Below are positions 20,885 to 32,259 of a DNA stretch of 64,000 bases, in pieces. The translations under genes were made by a program, and so were the position numbers. The notes beneath the pieces are model-generated. The model was not told where the DNA came from and searched no databases. It saw nothing but the letters and a program-made list of their open reading frames with translations. This DNA comes from Ryuthela nishihirai. Its lineage: Eukaryota > Arthropoda > Arachnida > Araneae > Heptathelidae. Location of the stretch: NCBI GenBank assembly GCA_038380435.1, contig JAWZYU010000010.1:48084135-48148134 (forward strand), read 5' to 3'. Numbering within the stretch: position 1 is the stretch's first letter; each line of letters opens with the position of its first letter.

Positions 20885-20990
20885 CTATGAAGTGAACCCA
20901 GTACTGCGTGTGCCCTGATGAAGTGAACTCAATACGCATCACAAAACGCATCGTGGCACACGCAGTACTGGGTTCACCTCACAAAACACG
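20885..20990. repeat. Inverted fragments of the 16.9-kb minisatellite
   Basis: CTATGAAGTGAACCCAGTAC is followed about 55 bases later by the reverse complement (GTACTGGGTTCAC-type) of the same unit, forming a short inverted pair. Confidence 0.8.
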
Positions 20991-20999
20991 TTTATATAG

Positions 21000-21640
21000 A
21001 GATATATAAATTAACAGAAATCGAGAAGTACCGAAAAGCATCTCTTGATATCTCTCCCATCACTTCGACCTCTATTTCACCTTGAATGCAACACCGGATG
21101 TGAAAATTCCTCTTACTTCCGAGTTCTACTGCCTGAAATAACCCATCTCCCCATTTTTTATCTCTCCAGCACCAATGTATCAAATTTTGACCATTGGCGC
21201 GTTGACCTTTGAAGTGTTTGCAAATTTGACCTTTGAAGCGTCGAAAAAACCGTCGCATTCAAATTTTCACATGACCTCTAAGATCTACTACTAAAAATAC
21301 CCCAGGTACCAATTTTTAGAGTTCTAACACCAGTAGATCTATATTTAATCTTCGACCTCAAGGACCAATCGCATTCAAAATTTCACATTTCTGAGATCTA
21401 CGACTCAAAATAACCTCAGGAACCAATTTTTAGCGTTTCTAGTACTGGTAGATCTAAATTTGAAACTTTGACCTCGAAAGACTCTTCGATCCGAAATTTC
21501 GTAACGTTTCTAGCATCTACAACACGAAACACCAGTAAACACCAATTTTCACCTTTCTAACTCTCGTGCATCATGGTTTGACCTCTACATGACTTCTATT
21601 TGGCCTTGAAGAACACGTTGGATGTCAAATTCCTTATTTT
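21000..21640 (-). repeat. Diverged ~110-130 bp satellite (family S), array 1
   Basis: The succession TTTGACCT..., CGCATTCAAATTTTCAC, GAGATCTAC, CCAATTTTTAG, then TAGATCTA recurs about five times with heavy divergence. The same family, on the opposite strand, lies at 61050-61495. Confidence 0.75.
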
Positions 21641-21905
21641 TTCCCCGACATCGGCGGCCCGGATTACCTCTAGGAGCAAATTTTTGGAGCTCTACAATTT
21701 CAACATCATAGTTAAAATTAGCGTTATTTCCTCTCAGTCAGCCGTCAGTCAATCACTCACACTCGTCGTATCCACCTATTACAGAACTCTCATTTTTCGT
21801 ACGCAGTTGGAAGGCTAAAAAACGAGGGAAATCGAGGAACGCTTATGAATGATAATAGATTATTTATAGGGATCATTTTTGACTAGAGAGCTTTTACGTG
21901 ATGAT
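21641..21905. other. Spacer, nothing recognised
   Basis: Edge of the satellite grading into unclassified sequence. Confidence 0.4.
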
Positions 21906-21918
21906 AATGTAATATTAG

Positions 21919-22305
21919 GGGTGAGGGTGGCTCAGTCGGTAGCGCGCCAGGCTCGTAATCTGGAGTTCCCAGGTTCGAGTCCCAGCTGGGTCAGCGTTGA
22001 GATTTATCTCCGCAAAATTTCCCCGCCCTGCCCACGGTCAGTAGGGGACACCGATGGGCTTGGAAAGGCCGCCGTCCGTCGGATGGGACGTTAAGCCGTT
22101 GCTCCGTGTGTGGGAGAACCATACCCTGTGCACATTAAAGAACACGCTGGATGGCCTTGACGGGAGGCTACCATCTGTCTCCCAACAGCTATTCCAGTGG
22201 GCCCCCTCCCCCAACCTTCTCTGAGCCTTCAGGGTCCATGTGACCTGGCCATTTACCCATGGTGTGCAAAAAAGTGCCGCTCAGAGGTAAAACAACAACA
22301 ACCCA
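21919..22305 (+). mobile_element. SINE-A, full length, with 13-bp TSD
   Basis: Exact TSD AATGTAATATTAG at 21906-21918 and 22306-22318. The tail is AACAACAACAACCC, a variant of the usual tail. Confidence 0.96.
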
Positions 22306-22318
22306 AATGTAATATTAG

Positions 22319-22894
22319 ACAGTGAATATTACAGATTGTGAGTTTTTAATATAAACGAAAAACTTTGTTTTAATTATTTTCTTAATATTAACTGCAAGTT
22401 TGATCAAACGAAAAGATCATGGCCATTTCAACTGAGTTAATCTGCTAATCAGGTAATAAGATTCGAAAGCAACTTTGTTTTTACGTTTCTAGTGATTAAA
22501 GAATTCTTCAATTGGTCCATATAATTCAATCTACTGTCTTTTCTTCGATGTAGTTTGACTTCTACGTGTTGTTATAAGAACAAAATCCTTTTATTTTTAA
22601 TGCATTTATGGTAGTGTCAGAGTAATTTGCAAAGTTTTGAAATTTATGCTAATCTTAATGGCTGAAATGCAATACAATTGCCGGAAACAGTCTCCAGTTT
22701 TCGAAGGGTGTATATGTTTCGTTAATATTTTTGTTAATTAAATTGATAAACTAATAGTTTCTCAAAAGTTATCATTTTCAGGGGTTAACCCCCCCCCCCC
22801 CCTTTAACGTATGCATCTCTTAGTTTTACCACTAATTGAATATATAAATTTAGTCTATTCATTGAACACAAATATTTTTGACAGATTACGTACC
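22319..22894. other. AT-rich stretch with C run
   Basis: A homopolymer of about 13 C lies at 22790-22802. Nothing else recognised. Confidence 0.5.
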
Positions 22895-23495
22895 CTAACA
22901 AAGAAATCAAATTGAATACGTAAACAAAATTTCAACAAAGAAATTATATTGAGTAAAGTAAAATTTTAACAAAGAAATAATATTGAGTAAATTAAAATTT
23001 TAACAAAGAAATAATATTGAGTAAATTAAAATTTTAACAAAGAAATAATATTGAGTAAATTAAAATTTTAACAAAGAAATAATATTGAGTAAATTAAAAT
23101 TTTAACAAAGAAATAATATTGAGTAAATTAAAATTTTAACAAAGAAATAATATTGAGCAAATTAAAATTTTAACAAAGAAATAATATTGAGTAAATTAAA
23201 ATTTTAACAAAGAAATAATATTGAGTAAAGTAAAATTTTAACAAAGAAATAATATTGAGTAAAGTAAAATTTTAACAAAAGAATCAAATTGATTATGAAA
23301 GTAAACTTTTGAAAATGAAATCAAATTACATAGGTAAGTATAATTTTAATAAAGAAATCAAATTGAGCACGTAAGTAAAATTTTAACAATGAAACCAAAT
23401 AGAGAATAAATGAAAACTTTAACAAAGAAACAGATTCAGAATGTAAGAAATTTTTAACAAAGAAATCAAATAAAGCATATAAGCAAATTTTAACA
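22895..23495. repeat. 35-bp AT-rich tandem array (~16 copies)
   Basis: The unit contains AAAATTTTAACAAAGAAATA and ATATTGAGTAAATT. The central eight or nine units are nearly identical while flanking units drift (GAAATCAAATTGA...), the pattern expected of ongoing homogenisation in the middle. Confidence 0.95.
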
Positions 23496-24002
23496 CTAAC
23501 TACGTCGTTTATGACAGAGGTATATTTGGTGTAAAAAAATCGTTATGTGGCAAGAACGTTACAAGTATTACAGCCTCTCAAATCTTTACAACGTTTATAA
23601 AAAAATATAGTTTTTTAATGAAAAATATCCCATTAATTTAAAATATGAGCAATAATTAATTTACCGACCATCATTAACAATGGCTAAATTCTTTCACTTT
23701 CTGAAAATAATAACTAACACAAAAACCTGCAACTACTCCTTAGTTTTAATAATTAGACTTTAGGCGTTAAGATGGTTAATACTCTTTAATGATATTAATA
23801 AATCTATAATGGCGTTAGAAACTATAATGGTATTCATGGAATTCTTTGTATGTAGCTAACTAACTTTGTAAGACCAGATTTGTTAGAGAGGCTGTTAAAC
23901 AGCAAAAAAAGCAAAATCATTAAATATGCATTTATTAGAGCTTCCTGACTACAAATAAAAACATTAACTATTGCAGCCTGTTTCTCAGTTTCTAAAAAAC
24001 CA
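23496..24002. other. AT-rich stretch, nothing recognised
   Basis: No supported element or gene. Confidence 0.5.
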
Positions 24003-24225
24003 TATGTTATATATAATAAAATAAATAAATACCCCCTCAAGCAGCTGCTTGCCACAGAGGTCTGACAGGAGCCTGTCAGTTTATATGCCACAGTAGAAGA
24101 TCTGAGAGGATGGCAGGACCTCAGCAGAAAAACGACACACACATCCATGCCTAAATCCGGGGCTCGAACCCAGGTCCCTTAGATCAGTAGCCAAGCGTGC
24201 TACCACTCGGCCACGGGACGGCTAA
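24003..24225 (-). mobile_element. SINE-B, near full length
   Basis: On the minus strand it starts CCGTCCCGTGGCCGAGTGGT (tRNA-like A-box region), has the B-box GGGTTCGAGCCCC, then GACAGGCTCCTGTCAG, and ends with an AAATAAATAAATA-type tail as read on the plus strand (sense TATTTATTTATTT). It is about 80% or more like the copy at 49716-49925 by eye. Its body differs from SINE-A. Confidence 0.85.
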
Positions 24226-24235
24226 AAAAAATAGC

Positions 24236-24303
24236 TTCCGATGCCGGGAATCGAACCCGGGCCTCCTACCTCCGTTGAAAATCAGTTGGTGATGACAAGG
24301 TTT
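24236..24303 (-). pseudogene. tRNA-like 3' half relic
   Basis: The minus strand reads GGCCCGGGTTCGATTCCCGG, a perfect T-arm, followed by CATCGGAAG. No matching acceptor 5' strand or paired anticodon stem was found, so this is a tRNA-derived fragment (possibly another SINE head), not a gene. It sits next to the SINE-B head. Confidence 0.5.
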
Positions 24304-24944
24304 TCTAGAGAATAAGCTCTCTACAAGCACAACGGAAAGATCAACAGCTAGTTGAGTGCTCCAGTTTCACTGGAAAATGAGATAAAGCAGAGTTACAAAT
24401 AGCTCTTAAGAGAACGCTCCTCGCTCAGTAAAGCTAACACACTCTAACCACAGCAAAGAATCTTCTAAATTTTCTACTACTTTCAGTTAGCGGGTTGTTG
24501 TTGGCCTGTTGCTATGGAGAGATAAACTGATCATTGTCGGAAGAGAAGCTCTTTCTTTCCTGGAAACGTTTTGCTGTACTTGATGTTTTTTACTTTTACT
24601 TTTAGTACGAGAGTCGATTGCCTTATACATAAAATGGGTCCAAATGTTTAAAAAGTCATATCGTGGAATTTTTGCGTTAGAATAGGAAAGTTTTCTCTCT
24701 CTCTTTTTCGCGATATATGAAGAGCAAATGATTGTTTGCTTGGGACGATTTCGTAATGAAAAAAAAAAACGTTCACATTCACTGTAGGCTAAAGGGTCAG
24801 TTCGCAGGGATCATATAATATGGAATAGATGAATTACACACTGTCATAAAGAGTGCAGTGGAATAACTTCATTTCTTTAAAAGCTGATACGTTATCTACC
24901 TTTTTTCTCGTAGAGAGTTTTCTTGACTATATTTATATAGATAT
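24304..24944. other. AT-rich stretch, nothing recognised
   Basis: No supported element or gene. Confidence 0.45.
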
Positions 24945-25325
24945 TACTATCGTGATGGAGATTTTTAAATTCCATCACGATACGGAGTTTACTGTCATGA
25001 TTGTATTTTGATGATTATTATATTATCATGATGGAGATTTTGTGATACAGATTGCTATCATGATGGAGATTTTGATGAATATTACTGTCATGTTGGAGAA
25101 TTTGATTGAAATTACTGTCCTGATGCAGATTTTTATGTAGATTATATTATTATGATGAAAATTTTTCAATGCAGATTATTGTAATTATGGAGATTTTGAT
25201 GGAGATTATTTTATGGGGATGATGGTCATGATGAAGTGTTTTGATGGAGATTTTTGTCATGAGGGAGAGTGTGATGGAGATTATTGTCATGATGGAGATT
25301 TTGACTGAGAGAACCTTAATCTTTG
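24945..25325. repeat. ~33-bp degenerate tandem repeat (~11 copies)
   Basis: Units built from GATGGAGATTTTGATG and ATTACTGTCATGATGGAG, with many substitutions and small indels. Confidence 0.8.
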
Positions 25326-26849
25326 TTGGTGATGGAGACTAATGCTGGCTGACGCACAAGAGGAGGAAATTATACTGCTCGTAAAGACAACGGAAAAAAA
25401 TATAGGTTGATGTTGAAAGAAGCAACGATAAGTTAAATGTTGTCGGAGGCAGGAAGAGAAAATGCCGAAATCGATGCAAGTGGAGACAATTGAAGAAAAT
25501 TTCACATTCCATCAGATAAAATCTCAAAACTGCACAGTTGATATCTGAACACGAGATTTAGAATTCTGAGGCTCCGATTCTGCTGACTGAATGGCAGTAG
25601 TGAGCAATAAAATTATTATCAAAGGAAATGGGAAAATTTCATTCCACATCAGAAACTTTACTAACAAAGAATTTAACCATCAAAATTCTTCTTCCTATTT
25701 TTCAGATTCAGAAGACGACTTTATCTTCCTTTTTTTTTCTCGATGGCTTCTTACAACCTTAAACAAAAGCTATGCTTTTGTCATTTTTATTCCTTTCTTT
25801 TTCATTCTTTGTGTCTTTCTTTTATTCCTTTCTTTTTGATTCTCTCTGTCTATTTTACTACGTTCTTTCATTCTTTTTTATTTATTCCTTGTCGGAATTA
25901 TGATTCTCTTTCGATATACCCTCGCACTATTTCTCAGAAATTTTTTGCTTTTAACAAAAATATCAGAGAGCAAAATGCTGAAAGAAAAAAAACCATTTTC
26001 TTTATTTTGAAGGAGCCGAATTCATATTGATCTTTGCCGGACAATAGACCTAACAATAAATGAAATCACAATAGATCGAAAAAGCATTTATATCTAGAAC
26101 ATGTCTTCGTCTGAAATCTTTTTGCTTTCAGTTCCTCCAGAGATTACATTCACGCAGAAGTTATCTCAGCATCTTGCACAATGTCTTTTCGATCCACGCA
26201 AAGAGAGGGTGATTCAGGGGAAAATAAATTTAGGCGTGTGGAAGACTTAGCTTCAGGAAACTTGTCTTCCTTCCTCCACTGGAGGTACTGTCTTTCGCAC
26301 AGACCGCTTGTAGCAAAAGCTGACATCAAAGCGGATTGCTCAGAAAAAGAAACTGAAAATAGTAAAACCACCAACTGCAAATGAAAAAGTAAGTTTCCCC
26401 TGTTTCAAAGGAAGAAGTAAGATTCCCCAGTCTTATCTCCAGGGAGTGTAAAACTGATCTCGGAAATTGAGAGATAGAGTCCCAAAGGAAATGGTGAGTT
26501 GTTCGAAAAATAGAGTGGACTAAGGAAATTTCAAATAAAACAGGAATACTGTTGTCAAGTGACCATTAGGTATAATTACGACAGCTATAAACTGTGCAAA
26601 ACAGAGTAGGATTGTTGAGTAAATAAAGTTAAGTTGCTGGAAATTGTCTAGCCTTGCATTTAATTCTTTTGCGCTTTTGTCTTCGGTAGTACACTTAAAA
26701 TCTAAAGCATTATATTTAAAACGAATTTAATCCATCACACGAGCAACTAAAACACTATATCTGTAAAACTATTAGTTCAAATATCATTGAAGATTAGCAT
26801 ATAATTGTTACATAAATTTACTTATTGGCTCTTTTTAAATTTTTTTTTG
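25326..26849. other. Unique-looking AT-rich stretch, no gene recognised
   Basis: About 1.5 kb without a repeat I recognise. Open frames up to about 95 codons (25591-25839, 25743-26030) are T-rich, rich in Phe/Ile/Ser, and look accidental. It is one of the few places where a small host exon could hide unseen. Confidence 0.4.
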
Positions 26850-27239
26850 GGGGGGCGGGGGGGGGGGCTCAGTCGGTAGCGGGCCAGGCTCGTAACCTGT
26901 ACTTCCCAGGTTCGAGTCCCAGCTGGGTCAGCGTTGAGATTTATCGCCGCAAAGCTCCTCGCTCTGCCCACGGTCAGTAGGGGATACCAAATGGGCTTAA
27001 AAAGGCCGCTGTCCGTCGGATGGGACGTTAAGCCGTGGCTCCGTGTGTGGGAGAGCCATACCCTGTGCACGTTAAAGAACACACTGGATGGCCTTGACGG
27101 GAGGCTACCATCTGTCTCCCAACAGCTGTTCCAGTGGGTCCCCTCCTCTAACCTTCTCTGAGCCTTCGGGGTCCATGTGACCTGGCCATTTAGCCCATGG
27201 TGTGCAAAAAAGTACCGCTCAGAGGTAAAACAACCCAAC
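26850..27239 (+). mobile_element. SINE-A, full length, G-expanded 5' end
   Basis: The head begins with G runs (GGGGGGGCGGGGGGGGGGGC). Flanking AATTTTTTTT-type sequence on both sides is a plausible but low-complexity TSD. The body has several substitutions. Confidence 0.92.
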
Positions 27240-27533
27240 CTTAATTTTTTTGGCATTAAACTCATCTTGCATTTCTGTCCGATTTCGAAATATTGTTGTT
27301 AGTCTAGTTCTAGAACTGAGCATTTACAATATGAAAAAAGTATAGAAAAAAAAATTTCAGTAGCCGTGAACTCATGAAATTATCTGTTGTCATTACCGCG
27401 GCTGAGAAATATCACTGTAAAGGGTTTTCTGTGCAGCCGAGAGCCTGCTAATGCCCAGTGCATTGACAATTTCGGCTGCAACTGTAATGTCAAATAAATT
27501 GCATCTTACGCACACATCCCACAGGGGTAGGGA
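27240..27533. other. Spacer, nothing recognised
   Basis: No supported element. Confidence 0.45.
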
Positions 27534-27770
27534 GGGGGGTGGTTCAGTCGGTAGCACGCCAGGCTTGTAATCTGTAGTTCCCAGAGTTCGAGTCCCACAT
27601 TGGCTAGCGTTGAGAGTTATCTCCGCAAAACTCCCCACCCTGACCTTGGTTAGTAGAGACACTGATGGACTTGGAAAGGCAGCATTCCGTCGGATTGAGA
27701 CGTTAAGCAGTGACCCGGTGTGCGGGAGGACCATACCCTGGGCACATTAAAAACACGCTGGATGGTCTTG
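27534..27770 (+). mobile_element. SINE-A, 5' part of a split copy
   Basis: Head and body run normally to GGATGGTCTTG and then break. The missing 3' part resumes at 28941 with the same variant GGATGGTCTTG, where consensus has GGCCTTG. One SINE has therefore been split by an insertion. Confidence 0.92.
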
Positions 27771-28940
27771 ACAACGTAATAATGCGTGACAACCCCGGTG
27801 CACCGCAGTACATTGATTGCATATCACCATATGGGAATTGCCACATAAACCACTATCGACTAAAAAAAGGTTCCTGTCAGTTTAAGCTTGCCTTATATTG
27901 ATACCTGCCTACAGCGGGAGAAGACCTTTGTGAAGAGAGAAGCACTGCTTGGGATTTTATAGCCTGCCTGTAGAAATAATCATTGAGGTGCAGTGAGAGT
28001 GGGATCTTTTAAAATTTTGAGTGGTGCCTAGGAATATGCCCAACACTTACTGAATTTTGTCCAGAAACTTGCCAACAATAAAATAAAAAAATGGTATCTT
28101 TTGAATTTTGAGCCAGAAAAATAAATAGAAGTCCTAACTTTTTGAGACCCCTGCAGCAGAGGCTCTTAGGCACTTCCATCGATAGACCACGCCTAATCGG
28201 GGCTCCAATCCTTTCAGCATGACCTTCAACTTCGTCCTCTCCATCAAGCCGGGCACCATAGCCCGCTCGCAGTCTCGGCCTTAACCGTGCCGAGGCCGCT
28301 TCGGGGACACCTGGCCAGTAACTAGACAAACCCAGCCGGCGGCCCTCCCACAACCCCGACAAAGCCGTTAGCCTACCGGGGCTTACATCACCGCAGCACC
28401 CGGACCCCACTTCGCAGAGGAACCCAAGTTCCTCCACTGCAAAAGCTATATATGGCCAAATCTAATTCCGTGGGACTCTTAGTTTGGCTGTTTCATCGAT
28501 AAGTCCGCTGGCCGGGGTAGTCACTCCCGGGCGCGAGCCCCCAACTTCTACCTCTCCATTGTGAACGGGCCGAAGCCCCCTAGTGAACATCTGTCCACCT
28601 CGATATCACAGAGACCGCATCGGAGAGCCCACGGAGGAGGATACGAAGAGGTGCACAACTCAATTCGCGATACTCCCCGATGAGCCTGCAGAAAACAGGG
28701 TTCCCCAAGCCCTGTCCGAGGCCCTTAAAACGGCCCCTCAACCGGGGCTGCAAACTTCGCTGGGGACAAGTCAAAGCCGACTGGACTGCCAAGCGCCGAC
28801 CAGTCCGCCGGCCTTCAACAGGCCCCCTCCACCGGGGGCCACCAGACGTCAAGAACTCCAGAGTGCCAGCGATCCGAGCCCAACTTCTCAGAGGCACCGC
28901 AAGCCCCCCTCCCCTCATCAAGGAGGTCCCACTCCGGGGG
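27771..28940. mobile_element. GC-rich 1.17-kb insert of unknown class
   Basis: The insert lies between direct 11-bp copies of GGATGGTCTTG. About 800 bp (28150-28940) is far more GC-rich than anything else in the window, while 27771-28130 is AT-rich. Read on the minus strand it is a GC-rich leader followed by an AT-rich end, which would fit an internally deleted non-LTR retrotransposon, but no reverse transcriptase, poly(A) or terminal inverted repeats are seen. Minus-strand frames (28009-28437, 28580-29005) and plus-strand frames are probably by-products of high GC. The element class is unresolved. Confidence 0.6.
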
Positions 28941-29092
28941 GGATGGTCTTGGCAGGAAGCTATCATCTGTCTCCCAACAGCTGTCCACTGAGTCCCCTCT
29001 CCCAACCTTCTCTAAGCATTCGGAGTCTTTGTGACCTGGCCATTTATTCCATTGTGTGCAAAAAAGTGCCTCTCAGAGCTAAAACAACCCAT
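28941..29092 (+). mobile_element. SINE-A, 3' part of the split copy
   Basis: Continues from the duplicated GGATGGTCTTG through GTCTCCCAACAGCTGTCC to AAACAACCCATCAACCCA. Confidence 0.92.
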
Positions 29093-29099
29093 CAACCCA

Positions 29100-29180
29100 C
29101 ATATGTCTGACAAGAGCCCGTCAGTATAGCATGTCAGAGAGAGCTGTGGAAAATGTGATACCTCACCAGAAAAGCAGCAC
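29100..29180 (-). mobile_element. SINE-B fragment (3' part), split by SINE-A
   Basis: GTCTGACAAGAGCCCGTCAG and CCTCACCAGAAAAGCAGCAC match the SINE-B 3' body. The rest of the copy resumes at 29581. Confidence 0.7.
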
Positions 29181-29191
29181 AAGAAAATAAA

Positions 29192-29570
29192 GATGGGGAG
29201 GGGGAAGGTTTGCTCTATCAATAGAGCTCCAGGTTCGTAATGTGCCAGTTCCCAGGTTCGGGTCCCAACTGTGCTTCCATTCAGATTTATTTCAGCTAAA
29301 CCTGCCCTCTGTCAGTAATGGGACATCCATGGGTTTGGAAAGACCACCATCCGTCGTTGGAATGTAAAGCCGTGATCTGTGTACAGGAGAGCCATGCCCT
29401 CTGCACTTTAAAGAACACTCTGGATGGCCTTGCCGAGAGGCTACCATCTGTCTCCTAACACCCTCTCCAGTGGATTCCTTTCCTCAATTTTCTCGAAGCC
29501 TTTGGTCCTTGTGACCTGACTATTTAGCCCATAATGAGCAAAAAAGTTCTGTTCAGAAGTAAAACAACCC
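29192..29570 (+). mobile_element. SINE-A, old, nested in SINE-B
   Basis: A degraded but complete SINE-A. TSD AAGAAAATAA at 29181-29190 and AAGAAAAGAA at 29571-29580 (9 of 10). The head carries TTGCTCTATCAATAGAGCTC in place of the usual A-box region. Confidence 0.85.
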
Positions 29571-29580
29571 AAGAAAAGAA

Positions 29581-29655
29581 ACATCCAGGGTTAGAACCCA
29601 GATCCATCTGATTAGCAGTCAACGCTGTAATCAGTCATCTATCAGGTGATTTTAT
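29581..29655 (-). mobile_element. SINE-B fragment (tRNA-like head), split by SINE-A
   Basis: ACATCCAGGGTTAGAACCCA and GATTAGCAGTCAACGCTGTA are a degraded SINE-B head that completes the fragment at 29100-29180. Confidence 0.65.
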
Positions 29656-30689
29656 TCATACCTTTTGCTAAATATACATTCCATAAATATGTTATACTTT
29701 ATTAGACTTCGCATCTACAAATAAGCAGACGAGCACACCTTTATTTCGCTAAGAAAGATTTACAAATTACTTATATGTAGGTGACCTATTATAGCTGGGA
29801 GATATTTAGAAATTATAGTGCCAAAGTAAAATACTTATAAATCCACCTAAGTAAACGTATATAGATTATAATGCACCTATTATGCTTTTTTCCACAAATT
29901 CTTTTGACAAACATTTAATTAAAGAGTTTAATAAGATTTCTTTATCTTAATTCTATCTTAATTAAATCTGACCCCGATTAAATAGGGATTTGAATGCACA
30001 GATCTTAATAATGATTATAAAAGTCTTCATAATAAATAATTCATGATAAATTATAAAAGTCTTCATAAATCAAGAAGGTAATTTTTTCCAACTATCTGTT
30101 TCAAGATGCATCTCTCTGAGAATTCTTAAATGATGTCGCAACTCTCCAACGCGTCATCTGGAATATCTTTCCGTGGCATTACGAAATTGGGAAGACTTCG
30201 CGCCACACTGGCTGCTAACGAAACTAGACTAATTATTTTAAACAATAATAATAACCAACAAATATAACAATAACTTATATTTAACTGATGATAAAATAAA
30301 ACATATGGTCGTAACTGCTTCGAAAAAAACTCTTCGTTGACGCTACCTAAAATGCAATACCACCAGATTGCAATTATGCAGTAAATTCAAAGCTTGAAAA
30401 TTTCCTTTAACGTGAGGAAAATGTGACAATGCCGTTTAAAGAATTTTAAATGCACGTGTAATGAGCATCTACACTACTCAGTGATATCGGCAAATATGCG
30501 ATATCACTGGGGGGTGATATATAATAGCACGGTGCTATCGGTGATATATAATAGCTATCGGGTGATATATAATAGCACGTGATTTACAGCACTGTGGTTG
30601 GTTAGATATTCACAGCGTTTAAATTATTGCAGCTGCTAAAATGTACATTGCACTTGGAGTTTAAGGATTTTTCTTTTTTTTAAATTTCG
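29656..30689. other. AT-rich stretch with short hairpin and repeats
   Basis: At 30480-30510 AGTGATATCGGC...GCGATATCACT can form a hairpin, and at 30523-30585 GGTGATATATAATAGC occurs three times. Nothing else recognised. Confidence 0.5.
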
Positions 30690-30975
30690 TTACACTGGTC
30701 ATTCTTTTTTTGTATCGGGATAAATTTAAATTTTATTAAACTGATAATTTCGTTAGCCTAGCAGTCGTTATAATGATATTTCACTGTATTCCAGTTTCGG
30801 TAACTCTTTAATTACCGAACGAATATTGCTGGAAATCGAGATTTAAATAAATCATGATCATCATTTTTTATCTTCAGTCACATGTTCCCATTAAATGCAT
30901 ATATTAGAAGTTACAGAGCTTCGGAATTAGATTCCCATTGACATAACATGAAAATTCTCTAATATTCTGATAGGG
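30690..30975. mobile_element. FB fold-back MITE, partial copy
   Basis: Contains the FB right-arm landmarks in order: ACCGAACGAATATTGCTGGA, AATCGAGATTTAAATA, CAGTCACATGTTCCCATTAA, AGAAGTTACAGAGCTTCG and CCCATTGACATAACATG. The left arm is absent or unrecognisable. Confidence 0.65.
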
Positions 30976-31855
30976 CAGTAATATTTTTATAACCTTTAAT
31001 ATGTAATTATAATATTAAATATATATTACTGTACGGCAATGTTTTAATAATATTTTATTTATACATATATATACGTATATTCTAAATTTTTCCTACAGCT
31101 TCCCTGAAGTTTTCACTGTATATTCATAAACAGAGAGCGTAATTTAAATATGTATAGATATGATAACATTCTAGCAAAAAACTTTGTGGAGTATAAAAAA
31201 AAGAAAAGGTTACTAGTAGAAATATCGGAACCGGAAAAATTTCCTCTTTTATGCTCCTTCAGATTTCTTGCATCGACCGCAGACTCGGTTTTGCAATTCT
31301 AATAAAGTTCGTCGCATGCTGTAAATTTTACTCCCTTTACGTCACAAGCTATATAGCTATAGGGAAAGAAAGATCCACCTTTCGAAACACAAGCCATAGG
31401 AGATAAAAAAAATATACCGCTTAAAGCAACTTGAAAAAAAATGTCTTATTTACATTACAAATTCACCACTTCACCAAGAGAGTCGGGGTTTTTTTTAGCT
31501 TTCGTATACGTGGGTGCGATAAAAAAAATACACCAGGATAACTCAAGGCAAACAAGAACGGATCATTCTTTGGTCTTTCGGGAAATTTTTGTCACTTCCA
31601 ACATCTGATTTTTTTTTTACGATTTGAAAACGTAGCCCGGTAAGTGTTCGTTTGAAGGATAAGAGATCTTAGGAACCGACTTTCAAGTTATGCGCTGTTT
31701 CAAAAATTCGCAGAGTTTGAGACTTCGGCTTTACGACGGAGTTTTGCATTGTTACATTTTGTAGTCTGTTGTCTCGAACAAAAAATTGGTAATTTGGAGG
31801 TTAGGTGTTTTACCTAAAAATTGTAAATTGTGTTAAAAATTGTTGTTAAAAAAAG
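30976..31855. other. AT-rich stretch, nothing recognised
   Basis: A short inverted pair around 31850-31880 (AAAAAGAGTCACTC / GAGTGACTCTTTTT) borders the next SINE. No gene is supported. Confidence 0.5.
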
Positions 31856-31877
31856 AGTCACTCAGAGAGTGACTCTT

Positions 31878-32215
31878 TTTTTAACACAATGACCTAAATG
31901 GCCAGGTCACAAAGACTAAGAGAGAAGACTAGGATAAGGAGATCCACTGGACATCTATTAGGAGGTAATAGACTCCTTTCAAGACCATCTAGTGTGTTCT
32001 TTAACGTGACAGAGTACGGCTCTTCCGCACAATGCACCACGGCTTAAAGTGCCACACGAGGGACGGTGGCTTTTCGAAGTTCAACAGTGTCTCCTTCCTG
32101 ACCGATAGCAGGATGGGGATTAACGAAGATAAATATCAATGTTGGCAAAGTTAAGACTCGAACTTGAATGCTGGCACATTACAAGCTCGGTGTACTACTG
32201 AATGCGTTACCACCA
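31878..32215 (-). mobile_element. SINE-A, old degraded copy
   Basis: AATGACCTAAATGGCCAGGT through GTTCTTTAACGTGAC and AAGATAAATATCAATG to GACTCGAACTTGAATG; substitutions throughout. Confidence 0.85.
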
Positions 32216-32259
32216 ACGACAGACTTTCACCTTCTGAGCCCTAGGCTATGGCATATTTA

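Noticed and set aside
24760..24815. Possible very diverged minus-strand SINE-A start
   Set aside because: AGGCTAAAGGGTCAG resembles GGGCTAAATGGCCAG, but the similarity does not continue far enough to support a copy.
25591..26030. Frames of 82 and 95 codons as a small secreted or membrane protein
   Set aside because: Hydrophobic only because the DNA is T-rich; overlapping frames, no splice or start context, no recognisable family.
28009..29110. Frames of 103-175 codons on both strands in GC-rich DNA
   Set aside because: Overlapping frames on both strands in GC-rich sequence are expected by chance, and one frame runs from the insert into the SINE. No domain was recognised.
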